Shown one piece after another: positions 43,960 through 52,254 of a stretch of DNA of 64,000 nt. The notes below the pieces were generated by a model, which was not told the origin of the DNA, searched no databases, and saw only the letters and a list, made by a program, of their open reading frames with translations. The stretch is from JAYWGN01 sp043778255 (GTDB lineage: Bacteria; Bacteroidota; Bacteroidia; Chitinophagales; Chitinophagaceae). The translations under genes were made by a program, and so were the position numbers. Within the stretch, counting starts at the first letter, position 1. Each line of letters begins with the position of its first letter. Where the stretch lies: NCBI GenBank assembly GCA_043778255.1, contig JAYWGN010000034.1:1-64000 (forward strand), given 5' to 3'.

Positions 43960-44414
43960 AAAATTTAGTAGCCCAATACCCCGAAGGTAAACACAAAAGT
44001 GCCTTGCTACCAGTACTACATTTGGTACAGGAGCATAATAGTAACTGGCTAAGTGCCGAAGCTATGGACTATGCTGCCGAGTTGCTTAATATAACACCAA
44101 TAGAGGTGTACGAAGTAGCCACATTTTACAGTATGTACAACTTACAACCTGTAGGCAAGTATGTATTTGAAGTATGCCATACTGGCCCATGTATGGTTAG
44201 CGGAGCCGATAATATGGTGGATTATATAAAGCAAAAGCTACACATAAATGTTGGCGAAACTACCGCCGATGGTATGTTTACCCTCAAAACGGTGGAATGC
44301 CTAGGAGCCTGTGGCTATGCACCTATGATGCAAATGGGCATGAACTATAGAGAACACCTTACCCCACAAAAAGTAGATGCTATTATTGAAGATTGTAGGA
44401 GCAAAATGAATTAA
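43923..44414 (+). CDS. nuoE: NADH-quinone oxidoreductase subunit E
   Basis: A 163-residue thioredoxin-like subunit with the N1a [2Fe-2S] cluster. Its ligands are in VCHTGPCMVSG (C-x4-C) and ECLGACGYAPMMQ (C-x3-C). The region ITPIEVYEVATFYSMYNLQPVGKY is also typical. Followed after 7 bp by a retropepsin-like gene rather than by nuoF. Confidence 0.95.
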   Translation: MLPFNDQQLQDVKNLVAQYPEGKHKSALLPVLHLVQEHNSNWLSAEAMDYAAELLNITPIEVYEVATFYSMYNLQPVGKYVFEVCHTGPCMVSGADNMVDYIKQKLHINVGETTADGMFTLKTVECLGACGYAPMMQMGMNYREHLTPQKVDAIIEDCRSKMN

Positions 44415-44421
44415 TGTAAAA

Positions 44422-44793
44422 ATGGGAATAACAGTAGCCATATTGAAAGTAAGGGAACATCGTAAATCTGAAAAATTTAGAGAAATAGAATTTTTGGTAG
44501 ATAGTGGAGCAGTGTATAGCCTTGTACCTGGAGCAATACTCGATGAGTTGGAAATAGAACCATACCGAGAACTATCATTTGCCTTGGCTGATGGTACTAT
44601 TATAAAACGGAGGGTATGTTCCGCATATTTTGAATTTGAAGGCGAGGGAGGCCCAGCACCAGTTGTATATGGCGAGGTGGGCGATGAGCCATTACTTGGA
44701 GCTACCACATTAGAATCAATTGGGCTTGTACTTAATCCGTTTACCCGTACATTACACCCAATGCGAATGTTAATGGCAAAATTGGGAAAGTAA
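44422..44793 (+). CDS. Single-domain retropepsin-like aspartic protease
   Basis: A 123-residue clan AA protein. The catalytic motif is FLVDSGAVYSLVP (DSG, residues about 27-39) and the second hydrophobic-hydrophobic-Gly element is EPLLGATTLESIGL (about 93-106), as in bacterial single-domain retropepsin relatives, which act as dimers. It sits 7 bp after nuoE and 18 bp before a DUF2442 gene. Its target is unknown; complex I processing would be pure speculation. Confidence 0.82.
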   Translation: MGITVAILKVREHRKSEKFREIEFLVDSGAVYSLVPGAILDELEIEPYRELSFALADGTIIKRRVCSAYFEFEGEGGPAPVVYGEVGDEPLLGATTLESIGLVLNPFTRTLHPMRMLMAKLGK

Positions 44794-44811
44794 AAAATTA
44801 TTAATAATATA

Positions 44812-45090
44812 ATGCAAAATAAAAATATTCCATTATTAGTATCTGCAACAGCTTTGCCTAATTATAAACTGAGCTTATTATACAATGACGGTGTAGTTGG
44901 CGAAGTTGACTTATCGAGTTGGAGTAAAAATGAACTGTTTGATTTTTGGATAGAAGACCAAAATTTTAGCAAGTTTGCTATTGATAAATTTGGCAAAATG
45001 GTTTGGAACGATGCAGTAGATATGGATCCCGATGCATGGTATTTACAATTGATTAATAAAACTTTTGAGGAGTATGCCAGTAATAAGTAG
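44812..45090 (+). CDS. DUF2442 protein
   Basis: A 92-residue protein with the DUF2442 pattern: YKLSLLYNDGVVGEVDLSSW, FSKFAIDKFGKMVWNDAVDMDPDAWYL. DUF2442 genes often accompany DUF4160 genes in toxin-antitoxin-like pairs, but no DUF4160 is adjacent. Part of the small-gene string between nuoE and nuoF. Confidence 0.82.
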   Translation: MQNKNIPLLVSATALPNYKLSLLYNDGVVGEVDLSSWSKNELFDFWIEDQNFSKFAIDKFGKMVWNDAVDMDPDAWYLQLINKTFEEYASNK

Positions 45091-45120
45091 TTTTTATTTA
45101 AAGTTCAAAAAATTCTACAT

Positions 45121-45564
45121 TTGAAACTAATTAAAATTAACCTGAAACTAACCTTAGCCATACTGTTTTTTCTACTATTTATAAATACCTTTGCACAGCA
45201 AAAAAGAGATGGAGAAGTAGTGGCAATTGCAAAAGCATTTCACCAAGCATTGGTGCAAAAAGATACAGTTACTATAAACCAACTTACTAGCAATGTGTTA
45301 ACCTATGGACATAGCAATGGTTGGGTACAAACCAAAGCAGAGGTGTTGGGCGATATAGGTAATGGAAAGTTAATTTATAATAGTTACGTAACAGATACAA
45401 TGGCTATAACCAGCCAAGCAAATGTAGCCATAGTAAGGTTTGATGCTACTATACAAACTATTATGAATGCTAGCAGGGGAACTTATAAACTAAAAGTACT
45501 AGAAGTGTGGATGCTACAAAAGCGAAAATGGAAACTAATAGCAAGACAGGCAGTAAAAAACTAA
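45121..45564 (+). CDS. Exported NTF2-like (DUF4440-type) protein
   Basis: A 147-residue protein with a signal peptide (about 1-25, ending NTFAQ) and an NTF2-like cone fold typical of DUF4440/SnoaL-like proteins: AKAFHQALVQKDTVTINQL, then VLTYGHSNGW, then MLQKRKWKLIARQ. The start codon is TTG 45121, because no ATG occurs before the signal peptide. Only 3 bp separate it from the nucleotidyltransferase gene. Ligand or catalytic role unknown. Confidence 0.75.
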   Translation: MKLIKINLKLTLAILFFLLFINTFAQQKRDGEVVAIAKAFHQALVQKDTVTINQLTSNVLTYGHSNGWVQTKAEVLGDIGNGKLIYNSYVTDTMAITSQANVAIVRFDATIQTIMNASRGTYKLKVLEVWMLQKRKWKLIARQAVKN

Positions 45565-45567
45565 AAA

Positions 45568-45885
45568 ATGGATAACAAACCAAACATAATAACTCAAGTA
45601 AAAGCCATAGTGCAACAATACGATGCTGCTGCTGAGTTAATATTGTTTGGTAGTAGGGCAAGAGGCGATTATAATGAGGAAAGTGATTGGGATATACTCG
45701 TCTTAAGTTTGCTACCCGTAACAGATAATTTGAAAGATGTAGTAAGAACTGAAATATTGCATAAAATAGAGATAGTAACTTTTAGTGCCGTAAACATAAT
45801 ATGGTACAACAAAAATGAATGGCATACGCAATATGCTGTTACCAACTTGTACGATAGCATAAGAGAGGAGGGAATAGCGGTATGA
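45568..45885 (+). CDS. Orphan minimal nucleotidyltransferase (MNT) domain
   Basis: A 105-residue protein with the polymerase-beta-like motif LFGSRARGDYNEESDWDILV (GS-x9-DWD). MNT proteins are usually antitoxins that AMPylate a HEPN RNase encoded just downstream. Here the TGA overlaps an ATG (45882), but that frame is MIRFE followed by a stop, and nuoF begins 84 bp later. The partner therefore appears lost or elsewhere. Confidence 0.82.
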   Translation: MDNKPNIITQVKAIVQQYDAAAELILFGSRARGDYNEESDWDILVLSLLPVTDNLKDVVRTEILHKIEIVTFSAVNIIWYNKNEWHTQYAVTNLYDSIREEGIAV

Positions 45886-45969
45886 TAAGGTTTGAGTAAA
45901 AAAGGATAGAAACACTAAAAAAATAAAAAGTACCAGAAATTATACACGGTTAATAAAACCTAATATACT

Positions 45970-47319
45970 ATGAGTAAAAAATTATTATTAGCAAATGCAC
46001 ATATTGATAACATACGGTTGTATGAGGTGTACCGCCAACAAGGTGGCTACCGTAGTGTGGAAAAAGCATTAAAAACAATGACACCCGATGGCGTAACCGA
46101 CGAGGTAAAAAAAAGTGGACTACGTGGTAGAGGTGGTGCAGGTTTTCCTACGGGGCTCAAATGGAGTTTTTTGGCGAAGCCAGAAAATACTCCACGTTAC
46201 TTAGTAGTAAATGCCGACGAGAGTGAACCCGGCACATTTAAAGATCGCTACCTTATGGAGTACTTGCCACACTTACTTATAGAGGGTATGATAACGAGTA
46301 GCTATGCCCTTGGTGCTAACACTAGCTACATATACATACGTGGCGAATATGCTTGGATAGTGGCTATACTAGAACAAGCCATACAAGAAGCAAAAAACAA
46401 TGGATGGCTGGGCAATAACATATTAGGTACAGGCTTTAACCACCAAATATATGTACAACGTGGTGCAGGTGCTTATATATGTGGGGAGGAAACTGCCCTG
46501 CTAGAATCATTAGAGGGCAAACGAGGTAACCCTCGTATAAAGCCACCATTTCCTGCTGTAAAGGGTTTGTGGGGTTGCCCTACCGTGGTTAACAATGTAG
46601 AAACCATAGCAGCAGTAGTACCAATTATAAACGATGGTGGTGAGGAATATGCAAAAATTGGTATTGGCAAAAGTACCGGCACAAAGCTTATAAGTGCCTG
46701 TGGCAATATAAATAAACCGGGTGTTTACGAAATTGATATGACCCAATCCGTTGAAGAATTTATATATAGCGATGAGTATTGTGGTGGTATTAAAAATGGC
46801 AAGCAATTAAAGGCTTGTATACCCGGTGGCTCATCAGTACCTATACTACCTGCTAATTTATTGCTCAAAACTGCCAAAGGCGATGCCCGATTAATGAACT
46901 ACGAAAGCCTAGCCGATGGTGGGTTTGCAACAGGTAGTATGATGGGTAGTGGTGGGTTTATAGTATTGGATGAAGATCAGTGTATAGTAAAACACACCTA
47001 TACATTAGCACGGTTTTACCGCCACGAAAGTTGCGGACAGTGCAGCCCATGCCGAGAAGGTACAGGATGGATGGAAAAAATACTACTCAACATTGATAAT
47101 GGAAAGGGTAAAAGTAGTGATATAGATTTGCTGTGGGATATACAACGAAAAATAGAAGGCAATACCATTTGCCCCTTGGGCGATGCAGCAGCATGGCCTG
47201 TAGCGGCTGCTATTAGGCACTTTAGAGATGAGTTTGAGTGGCATATTAACAACCCCGAATGCTTAACTCGCAACTTTGGCTTAGCACATTATGCCGATGA
47301 ATTATATATGGCAGTGTAA
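45970..47319 (+). CDS. nuoF: NADH-quinone oxidoreductase subunit F
   Basis: A 449-residue subunit holding FMN, the NADH site and the N3 [4Fe-4S] cluster. NADH/FMN loops are RGRGGAGFPTGLKW, NADESEPGTFKDR and GAGAYICGEETALLESLEG; cluster ligands are in SCGQCSPCREG and NTICPLGDAA. It is the last nuo gene in the window: the next gene encodes an exported protein and nuoG does not follow. Confidence 0.96.
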   Translation: MSKKLLLANAHIDNIRLYEVYRQQGGYRSVEKALKTMTPDGVTDEVKKSGLRGRGGAGFPTGLKWSFLAKPENTPRYLVVNADESEPGTFKDRYLMEYLPHLLIEGMITSSYALGANTSYIYIRGEYAWIVAILEQAIQEAKNNGWLGNNILGTGFNHQIYVQRGAGAYICGEETALLESLEGKRGNPRIKPPFPAVKGLWGCPTVVNNVETIAAVVPIINDGGEEYAKIGIGKSTGTKLISACGNINKPGVYEIDMTQSVEEFIYSDEYCGGIKNGKQLKACIPGGSSVPILPANLLLKTAKGDARLMNYESLADGGFATGSMMGSGGFIVLDEDQCIVKHTYTLARFYRHESCGQCSPCREGTGWMEKILLNIDNGKGKSSDIDLLWDIQRKIEGNTICPLGDAAAWPVAAAIRHFRDEFEWHINNPECLTRNFGLAHYADELYMAV

Positions 47320-47335
47320 TACTTTAATATCCTCA

Positions 47336-48160
47336 ATGAAACTCAACCTACTACTCTCTCTATATTTTATAACTGCTTTGCAAAATGCTTATGCACAGCA
47401 AGCTAACCTTAATCGTAAGGGCAAAATGTTTGCCAACTGGGGTTGGAACCATGCCGTATATACCAAAAGTACCCTAAGTATGAAAGGCGATGATTATAAC
47501 CTTACCATACATAAAATGAAGGCACATGATAGGCAAACACAATTTAGCTACCACAACTATTTTCAAATAGATAGGGTAACTATTCCACAAACTAATATGA
47601 GGTTAGGCTATTTTGTACGTAATAATGTAGCCGTATTGCTTGGCGTTGACCACATGAAATATGTAATGGATCAAAACCAAACTGCCTTTGTAACTGGCAA
47701 TATAACAAGAGAAGGTGCTTACAAAAAACCCTACAATGGCGACCAAGTACTTACCGATGATTTTCTCACCTTTGAACATACCGATGGGCTTAACTTAATA
47801 CATGTAGGGGTTGAATATTATAAAAATTTGCTGCAAAGCACTAATAAAAAAAATAGGGTAGAGCTAATATTTGGTGGCAACCTCGGCGTAATGATGCCTA
47901 AAACAAATGTAAAGTTCCTTAATTATGAACGTACCGATAGGTTTCATGTATCGGGCATTGGCGTAGGGTTAAAGGCAGCAGTACAAGGTGTACTGCTTAA
48001 CCATATTATACTCCGTGGCGAAAGCATATTGGGCTATATTACAATGCCCAACATTGTACTACACAAAACGGGCATTAATGGCCGTGGCTCACAACATTTT
48101 GGCTACGCCCAACTTAATGGCGAGATTGGTTATTTATTTAACCTAAAAAAACAACAATAG
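47336..48160 (+). CDS. Exported beta-barrel-like outer-membrane protein
   Basis: A 274-residue protein with a signal peptide (about 1-20, ending NAYAQQ) and strand-like alternation throughout (TQFSYHNYFQIDRV, MRLGYFVRNNVAVLLGVDHM, GVEYYKNLL, ELIFGGNLGVMMP, GYAQLNGEIGYLFNL). It is probably a small outer-membrane porin-like barrel. The start is ATG 47336; the longer frame overlaps nuoF. Family not recognised. It lies 16 bp after nuoF and may be read from the same transcript. Confidence 0.72.
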   Translation: MKLNLLLSLYFITALQNAYAQQANLNRKGKMFANWGWNHAVYTKSTLSMKGDDYNLTIHKMKAHDRQTQFSYHNYFQIDRVTIPQTNMRLGYFVRNNVAVLLGVDHMKYVMDQNQTAFVTGNITREGAYKKPYNGDQVLTDDFLTFEHTDGLNLIHVGVEYYKNLLQSTNKKNRVELIFGGNLGVMMPKTNVKFLNYERTDRFHVSGIGVGLKAAVQGVLLNHIILRGESILGYITMPNIVLHKTGINGRGSQHFGYAQLNGEIGYLFNLKKQQ

Positions 48161-48228
48161 TTTTCATAACCTAACAATGTATATTATCTTGATTTCCGTA
48201 GTGGCAAAAAAAGGTATGAAAAGGGCTT

Positions 48229-49806
48229 TTACCTAAGTATGGTTACATCGCCTTTAGCAAATACTTTACTACCATTTATAAGTGTAATATCAAGCACATA
48301 ATAGTAAGTAGCATCACTTACATTTTTGCCTTTGTAGGTACCGTCCCAACTGTTGTTATAGTTAGCATTGCTATATACCAAACCGCCATACCTATTATAT
48401 ACATTAGCCACTATATTAGTGAGGCAAGCATTACCATCGCTTACCAACCATTTATCATTAATACCATCGCCATTAGGTGTAAATGCATTACGTACTTTAA
48501 TACAGTACGGTATTACAATTACCGTTACCATATCGCTACCCTTGCAGCCACTTGCATTAGTAGCAGTAAGTGTATAATTGGTAGTTAGAGTTGGTGTTAC
48601 AGTAGGTTGTAGGGTATTGGTAACGTTTATGGGTGTCCAAGTATAACTTGCAAATGCATCAATACTACCATTTAGTATAGTTGCATCACCAGCCAATATA
48701 GTTACATCGGCACCAGCATTTACCGAAGGTTTGGCAATAGTATTTACAGTAATAATAGCCCTATCACTTTCACAATTATTTACTGTTTGGCTTACATAAT
48801 AATTAGCACTGCCTACAGTAGCCGTGCTAGCCTGTGGCGCATTTACAGTGCTACTACCACCAGTAGCAGTGGTGTACCAAGTAAGGCTTACTCCAGTGGC
48901 AGTAAGGGTTGGCGGTACATCACTTTGGCATACCGTAAGTGGGGTTGTTACAGTAGGTGGGTTTGGTTTGGCATTTACTAGTACATTTATAGTTCGTAAT
49001 ACGGTGTTGTTACATGCATCGGTAATGGTTACATTGTAAGTACCTGTGGCAGCTGTGGTAGCATTAGGTATAGTAGGGGTTTGGTTAGTATTGGTAAATG
49101 CATTTGGCCCAGTCCAGTTGTAAGTATATGGGGCTTTGCCCAAAATTCCATTTGCTTGTAAGCTTATAGTATTACCAGCACATACAACAGGAGTAGTAGT
49201 TGAGGCATTTCCGCTAAGGTTAGGCGTTATAGTAAATGTAGCTTTGTACCGTACCCCACTATTATTAATTACTTGTGTAGTGGTACAAAGTGTAGTACTA
49301 GTGGCCGAACCTGTATAATCATAATACACATCTATAGTATATGCATTTGGGCAAATGTTAGTAAGGTCAATATTTAAAGCTTCGGTACTCCACTTTTGGT
49401 CGCCAGGGCCACAAGGGCCCAAAGCATCGGTAAATAAGCCTAACCCACAATCACACTTAAAAGGTATGCTAACGGCAGTAAACACGGGTATTGCAGGTGG
49501 TGTAGCTGTAGGGTACAGTGCATAATAAAGTTTAGCACCACATACATTTGCATTTGTGTTTTTAAATGTTTTTACCTCGGCACCACTTATACGTAAGCCG
49601 TTGCTTTGGTATATATAGGTACCCAAGTTTTGTGCTACAAAGCTAGGCCCAGCAGGGTTTATTTGGTTTACACCTGTACCGGTAGTGTTATAAAATAGGT
49701 TGGTTGTACCATTATTTATTTTTACTGCACTTGCAAAATCGCCAAATTGTGCCAGTGTGTTTATGCTAATAATTGCAAATAATAAAAGGGTAGCTATATG
49801 TTTCAT
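48229..49806 (-). CDS. T9SS type B (CHU_C-type) cargo with Ig-like domains
   Basis: A 525-residue exported protein. A signal peptide (1-19) is followed by an N-terminal beta domain, an Ig/PKD-like domain (APYTYNWTGPNAF, GTYNVTITDACNN), an Ig_7-type domain (VCQSDVPPTLTATGVSLTWYT) and another PKD-like unit. The C-terminal type B sorting domain is AFTPNGDGINDKWLV to WDGTYKGKNVSDATYYYVL. Type B cargo is typically anchored at the surface, and proteins of this layout are often adhesins. ATG 49806 is used rather than an upstream in-frame codon. Confidence 0.87.
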   Translation of the reverse strand: MKHIATLLLFAIISINTLAQFGDFASAVKINNGTTNLFYNTTGTGVNQINPAGPSFVAQNLGTYIYQSNGLRISGAEVKTFKNTNANVCGAKLYYALYPTATPPAIPVFTAVSIPFKCDCGLGLFTDALGPCGPGDQKWSTEALNIDLTNICPNAYTIDVYYDYTGSATSTTLCTTTQVINNSGVRYKATFTITPNLSGNASTTTPVVCAGNTISLQANGILGKAPYTYNWTGPNAFTNTNQTPTIPNATTAATGTYNVTITDACNNTVLRTINVLVNAKPNPPTVTTPLTVCQSDVPPTLTATGVSLTWYTTATGGSSTVNAPQASTATVGSANYYVSQTVNNCESDRAIITVNTIAKPSVNAGADVTILAGDATILNGSIDAFASYTWTPINVTNTLQPTVTPTLTTNYTLTATNASGCKGSDMVTVIVIPYCIKVRNAFTPNGDGINDKWLVSDGNACLTNIVANVYNRYGGLVYSNANYNNSWDGTYKGKNVSDATYYYVLDITLINGSKVFAKGDVTILR

Positions 49807-50134
49807 ACTAATCAATTGTTTGTCGTTTTTATATATTTTTTTTGGGTTAAATGCTTATGCCAATTTAGCATTTGCCAATTATATAAAAAAGTATAATATG
49901 AAAGTAGTACTTTTTAAGCAAAGCGGAAAATAATGTGAGTACAATAAATGTGCTTAAAACAAATTCATTCCCTGCAATAAGGCGGTATTAAATATTTAAT
50001 TTCAAATGTACTTTTATTTTTATTTACTGTATAGCATCGTAAGCACCTACATTATTTTTTTGATAAACCGCCTAACCTAATAATATAAAAATACTGCTGT
50101 ATAGTGTAGGTTATTACTTAGCAAAATACTTAAG
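49807..50134. other. 328 bp without a recognisable gene
   Basis: AT-rich gap downstream of a 176-residue minus-strand gene and upstream of the T9SS type B gene. The only structure noted is a distant inverted repeat GGCGGT (49981) / ACCGCC (50067) with an 80-nt loop. No terminator or promoter was convincing. Confidence 0.5.
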
Positions 50135-50665
50135 TTATTGCACACTAAATGCCCAGCCTTTATCCGTCGATTTTTTGGATAAGGCTTGCCTCAATACCCA
50201 ATACCAAAACTCAAAAAAAGAAACAACTAGCCCAATAACTGCCGCAAAAAAAGCCACAACAATTAACACTGTTGGGTTAGCCATTAGTAATATAATAGCT
50301 GCTACACTAAGTCCAAAAAACCCAAAGGCTTTTACCTTACTTATTTTACGTTTACGTTGTAAGGTGCTTACACTTACAATACTGGCAATAGGTATGCTTA
50401 CTATATTTGTTTTTTGTTTGCCTACGCCACTTACGGTAATAGTTTGTTTATCTATTTGGGTTAGGTAGCCTTTTATTTTTTGAGGCTCACCAGTAGGGCT
50501 TTCGTAAGTAACCGCTACTGCTGCACCACGCCTATACACTTTTGTTTTGCTGTGTTTGCTGGCTACTAACTTAGGGTATGTTTTGGTGGGTGTGGGCAGT
50601 ATAGCTGCATTGGTATTGCTCCACCATACTAAGCATACCAGCCACATTATTATTTTTATTTGCAT
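50135..50665 (-). CDS. Hypothetical exported/membrane protein
   Basis: A 176-residue protein: signal-like helix (about 1-20, ending NTNAAI), a small beta region (YRRGAAVAVTYESPTGEPQ, KGYLTQIDKQTITVSG, SIPIASIVSVSTLQ) resembling an Sm-like or SH3-like barrel, then two membrane helices (about 110-150) and a charged tail. Bacteroidota have many such 'barrel plus two helices' proteins of unknown function. ATG 50665 is used, 6 nt inside a TTG-started frame. Confidence 0.65.
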   Translation of the reverse strand: MQIKIIMWLVCLVWWSNTNAAILPTPTKTYPKLVASKHSKTKVYRRGAAVAVTYESPTGEPQKIKGYLTQIDKQTITVSGVGKQKTNIVSIPIASIVSVSTLQRKRKISKVKAFGFFGLSVAAIILLMANPTVLIVVAFFAAVIGLVVSFFEFWYWVLRQALSKKSTDKGWAFSVQ

Positions 50666-50892
50666 AGCCAAAACTAGCCCAACGCTTTATAATAATTTGT
50701 TACAAGTATTGTAATTAGGTGTTAAAAAAATAATTCCATTAACTAGCTTTTAGCTATTATTAAAACGAAAAAAAATTTCTATTCATAAATGCCTACAACA
50801 TCTTTTTTTATAAAATCGAAGATTCTAACATGACAAAAATTTTGAAATTTTAAATTTAAGTATACAATTCCATGAATTGTTTTTTAAGCCTA

Positions 50893-52254
50893 TTATAAAT
50901 AAGCGAGTGCTAATTGTTCATATCTGTTTGGTCTAAGAGAGTTTTCAATTAATTCAATTTCAAAATCATTCAAATTAAAGTGTTTGTAAATTGATTCATC
51001 GGTAGGTTCAATATCTTGCGGCAAAAGAGGCAGACATTTCATTACCATAGGGACATTAAAATTACTCCAACGAGTTATATTTGCTATAAAACGGTATAGT
51101 TTTTTTGACAAAATGTACTTTACTTTTTCAGCACTTTCAAAATTTTCAAATATAATGTAGCCTAAACCTTGAGTGTTGCCACAAGTATCTATTATTAAAT
51201 TTTCATAGTATGTTGTTAGAGGTATGAATAGTTTAATTTTATCTTGATTTTTATGTGGTTTATTACTCCAAACAATTTGTGTTGGGGTATGTAAAGTTTT
51301 ATATACGTGCTGCTTAGATTCTGAATCCGCTAGGTATTCTTTTTTAGTAAATCTATGCAAATCACTATCGTATTGTACCGCATACTTCAAATTTGAAGAA
51401 AAAACAGTTTTTTCAAAAATTGTAAATGCTTCCTTAATTGGAATTTGAGGTATAAATTTTATATTTTTATTTAACCTGTAATCACTAATTCCTTGTAAAT
51501 TTTTAATAAAAGTTCCACCTTTAAATTCATACAAGAAAGTTGTTTTTTTATATGTTTTTGTTTTCTCAATCAAATAATAACTAAATTGGCTACCCACACC
51601 TTTAAAATATTTTGAACATTCGCCAATATTTACAAAATGCAATTGATAGCTTAAAAAGATATTTTGTAATACCTTGCTAGATGGGCTCATCCAAGCTTGT
51701 GGTGTAACATAAAGTAAATAACCATAGGGGTTTAATATTTTAAAACCCAATTCAATAAAAGTAGTCCATAAGTTATGATTTTTTGCTTTCCTTATATTAT
51801 TTGTCAACATATCTTGATAAGGAGGATTTCCTAAAACAATATCAAACTCATATACTTTAAAATCATACATATTTAAGCCACAGAAATCACCACAGAAAAG
51901 ATTTAGTTTATAATCGTTTTCGGGGTTGAAAATTTGGTTAATTATGGCTACATTTTTTTCTTGTATTTCTACAAAGTAAAGCATGGTTTCAATTATGTGT
52001 TTAGCTCTATTTTTTTCATTGGGAATTAAATCTTCTAATCCTTCCATTAATCTTTTAAATACTAAGGCGTGAAAATTACCTACACCTGCTGCTGGGTCTA
52101 ACCACTTTTTATTACCATCTTTCCAAATTCCTTTCGGCAATAAATCAAGCATTTCTTCAATTAATAATTGAGGTGTAAATACTTCTCCAAAAGAATTTTT
52201 AGAAGTAACGTTAGTTATGCTGTTTTTATTTAATGTTTTAAAATCTATATTCAT
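50893..52254 (-). CDS. N6-adenine DNA methyltransferase of the R-M operon
   Basis: A 453-residue amino-methyltransferase: GEVFTPQLLIEEMLDLLP, SAM motif I WLDPAAGVGNFHALVF (about 46-61), and catalytic motif IV IVLGNPPYQDM (about 135-145). The C-terminal half is likely to hold target recognition, ending FNVPMVMKCLPLLP and NRYEQLALAYL. It should methylate adenine in the site cut by the neighbouring HNH nuclease. Its start overlaps the nuclease stop by 4 bp. The DNA is more AT-rich than the surroundings and uses ATT more, consistent with recent transfer. Confidence 0.87.
   Translation of the reverse strand: MNIDFKTLNKNSITNVTSKNSFGEVFTPQLLIEEMLDLLPKGIWKDGNKKWLDPAAGVGNFHALVFKRLMEGLEDLIPNEKNRAKHIIETMLYFVEIQEKNVAIINQIFNPENDYKLNLFCGDFCGLNMYDFKVYEFDIVLGNPPYQDMLTNNIRKAKNHNLWTTFIELGFKILNPYGYLLYVTPQAWMSPSSKVLQNIFLSYQLHFVNIGECSKYFKGVGSQFSYYLIEKTKTYKKTTFLYEFKGGTFIKNLQGISDYRLNKNIKFIPQIPIKEAFTIFEKTVFSSNLKYAVQYDSDLHRFTKKEYLADSESKQHVYKTLHTPTQIVWSNKPHKNQDKIKLFIPLTTYYENLIIDTCGNTQGLGYIIFENFESAEKVKYILSKKLYRFIANITRWSNFNVPMVMKCLPLLPQDIEPTDESIYKHFNLNDFEIELIENSLRPNRYEQLALAYL

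Noticed and set aside
45116..45123. TAnnTTTG promoter element (TACATTTG)
   Set aside because: It overlaps the only plausible start codon (TTG 45121) of the NTF2-like gene and has no -33 partner.
50672..50892. Small gene or RNA between the exported protein and the methyltransferase gene
   Set aside because: The 221 bp are AT-rich with no frame, hairpin with T run, or RNA signature that I could support.
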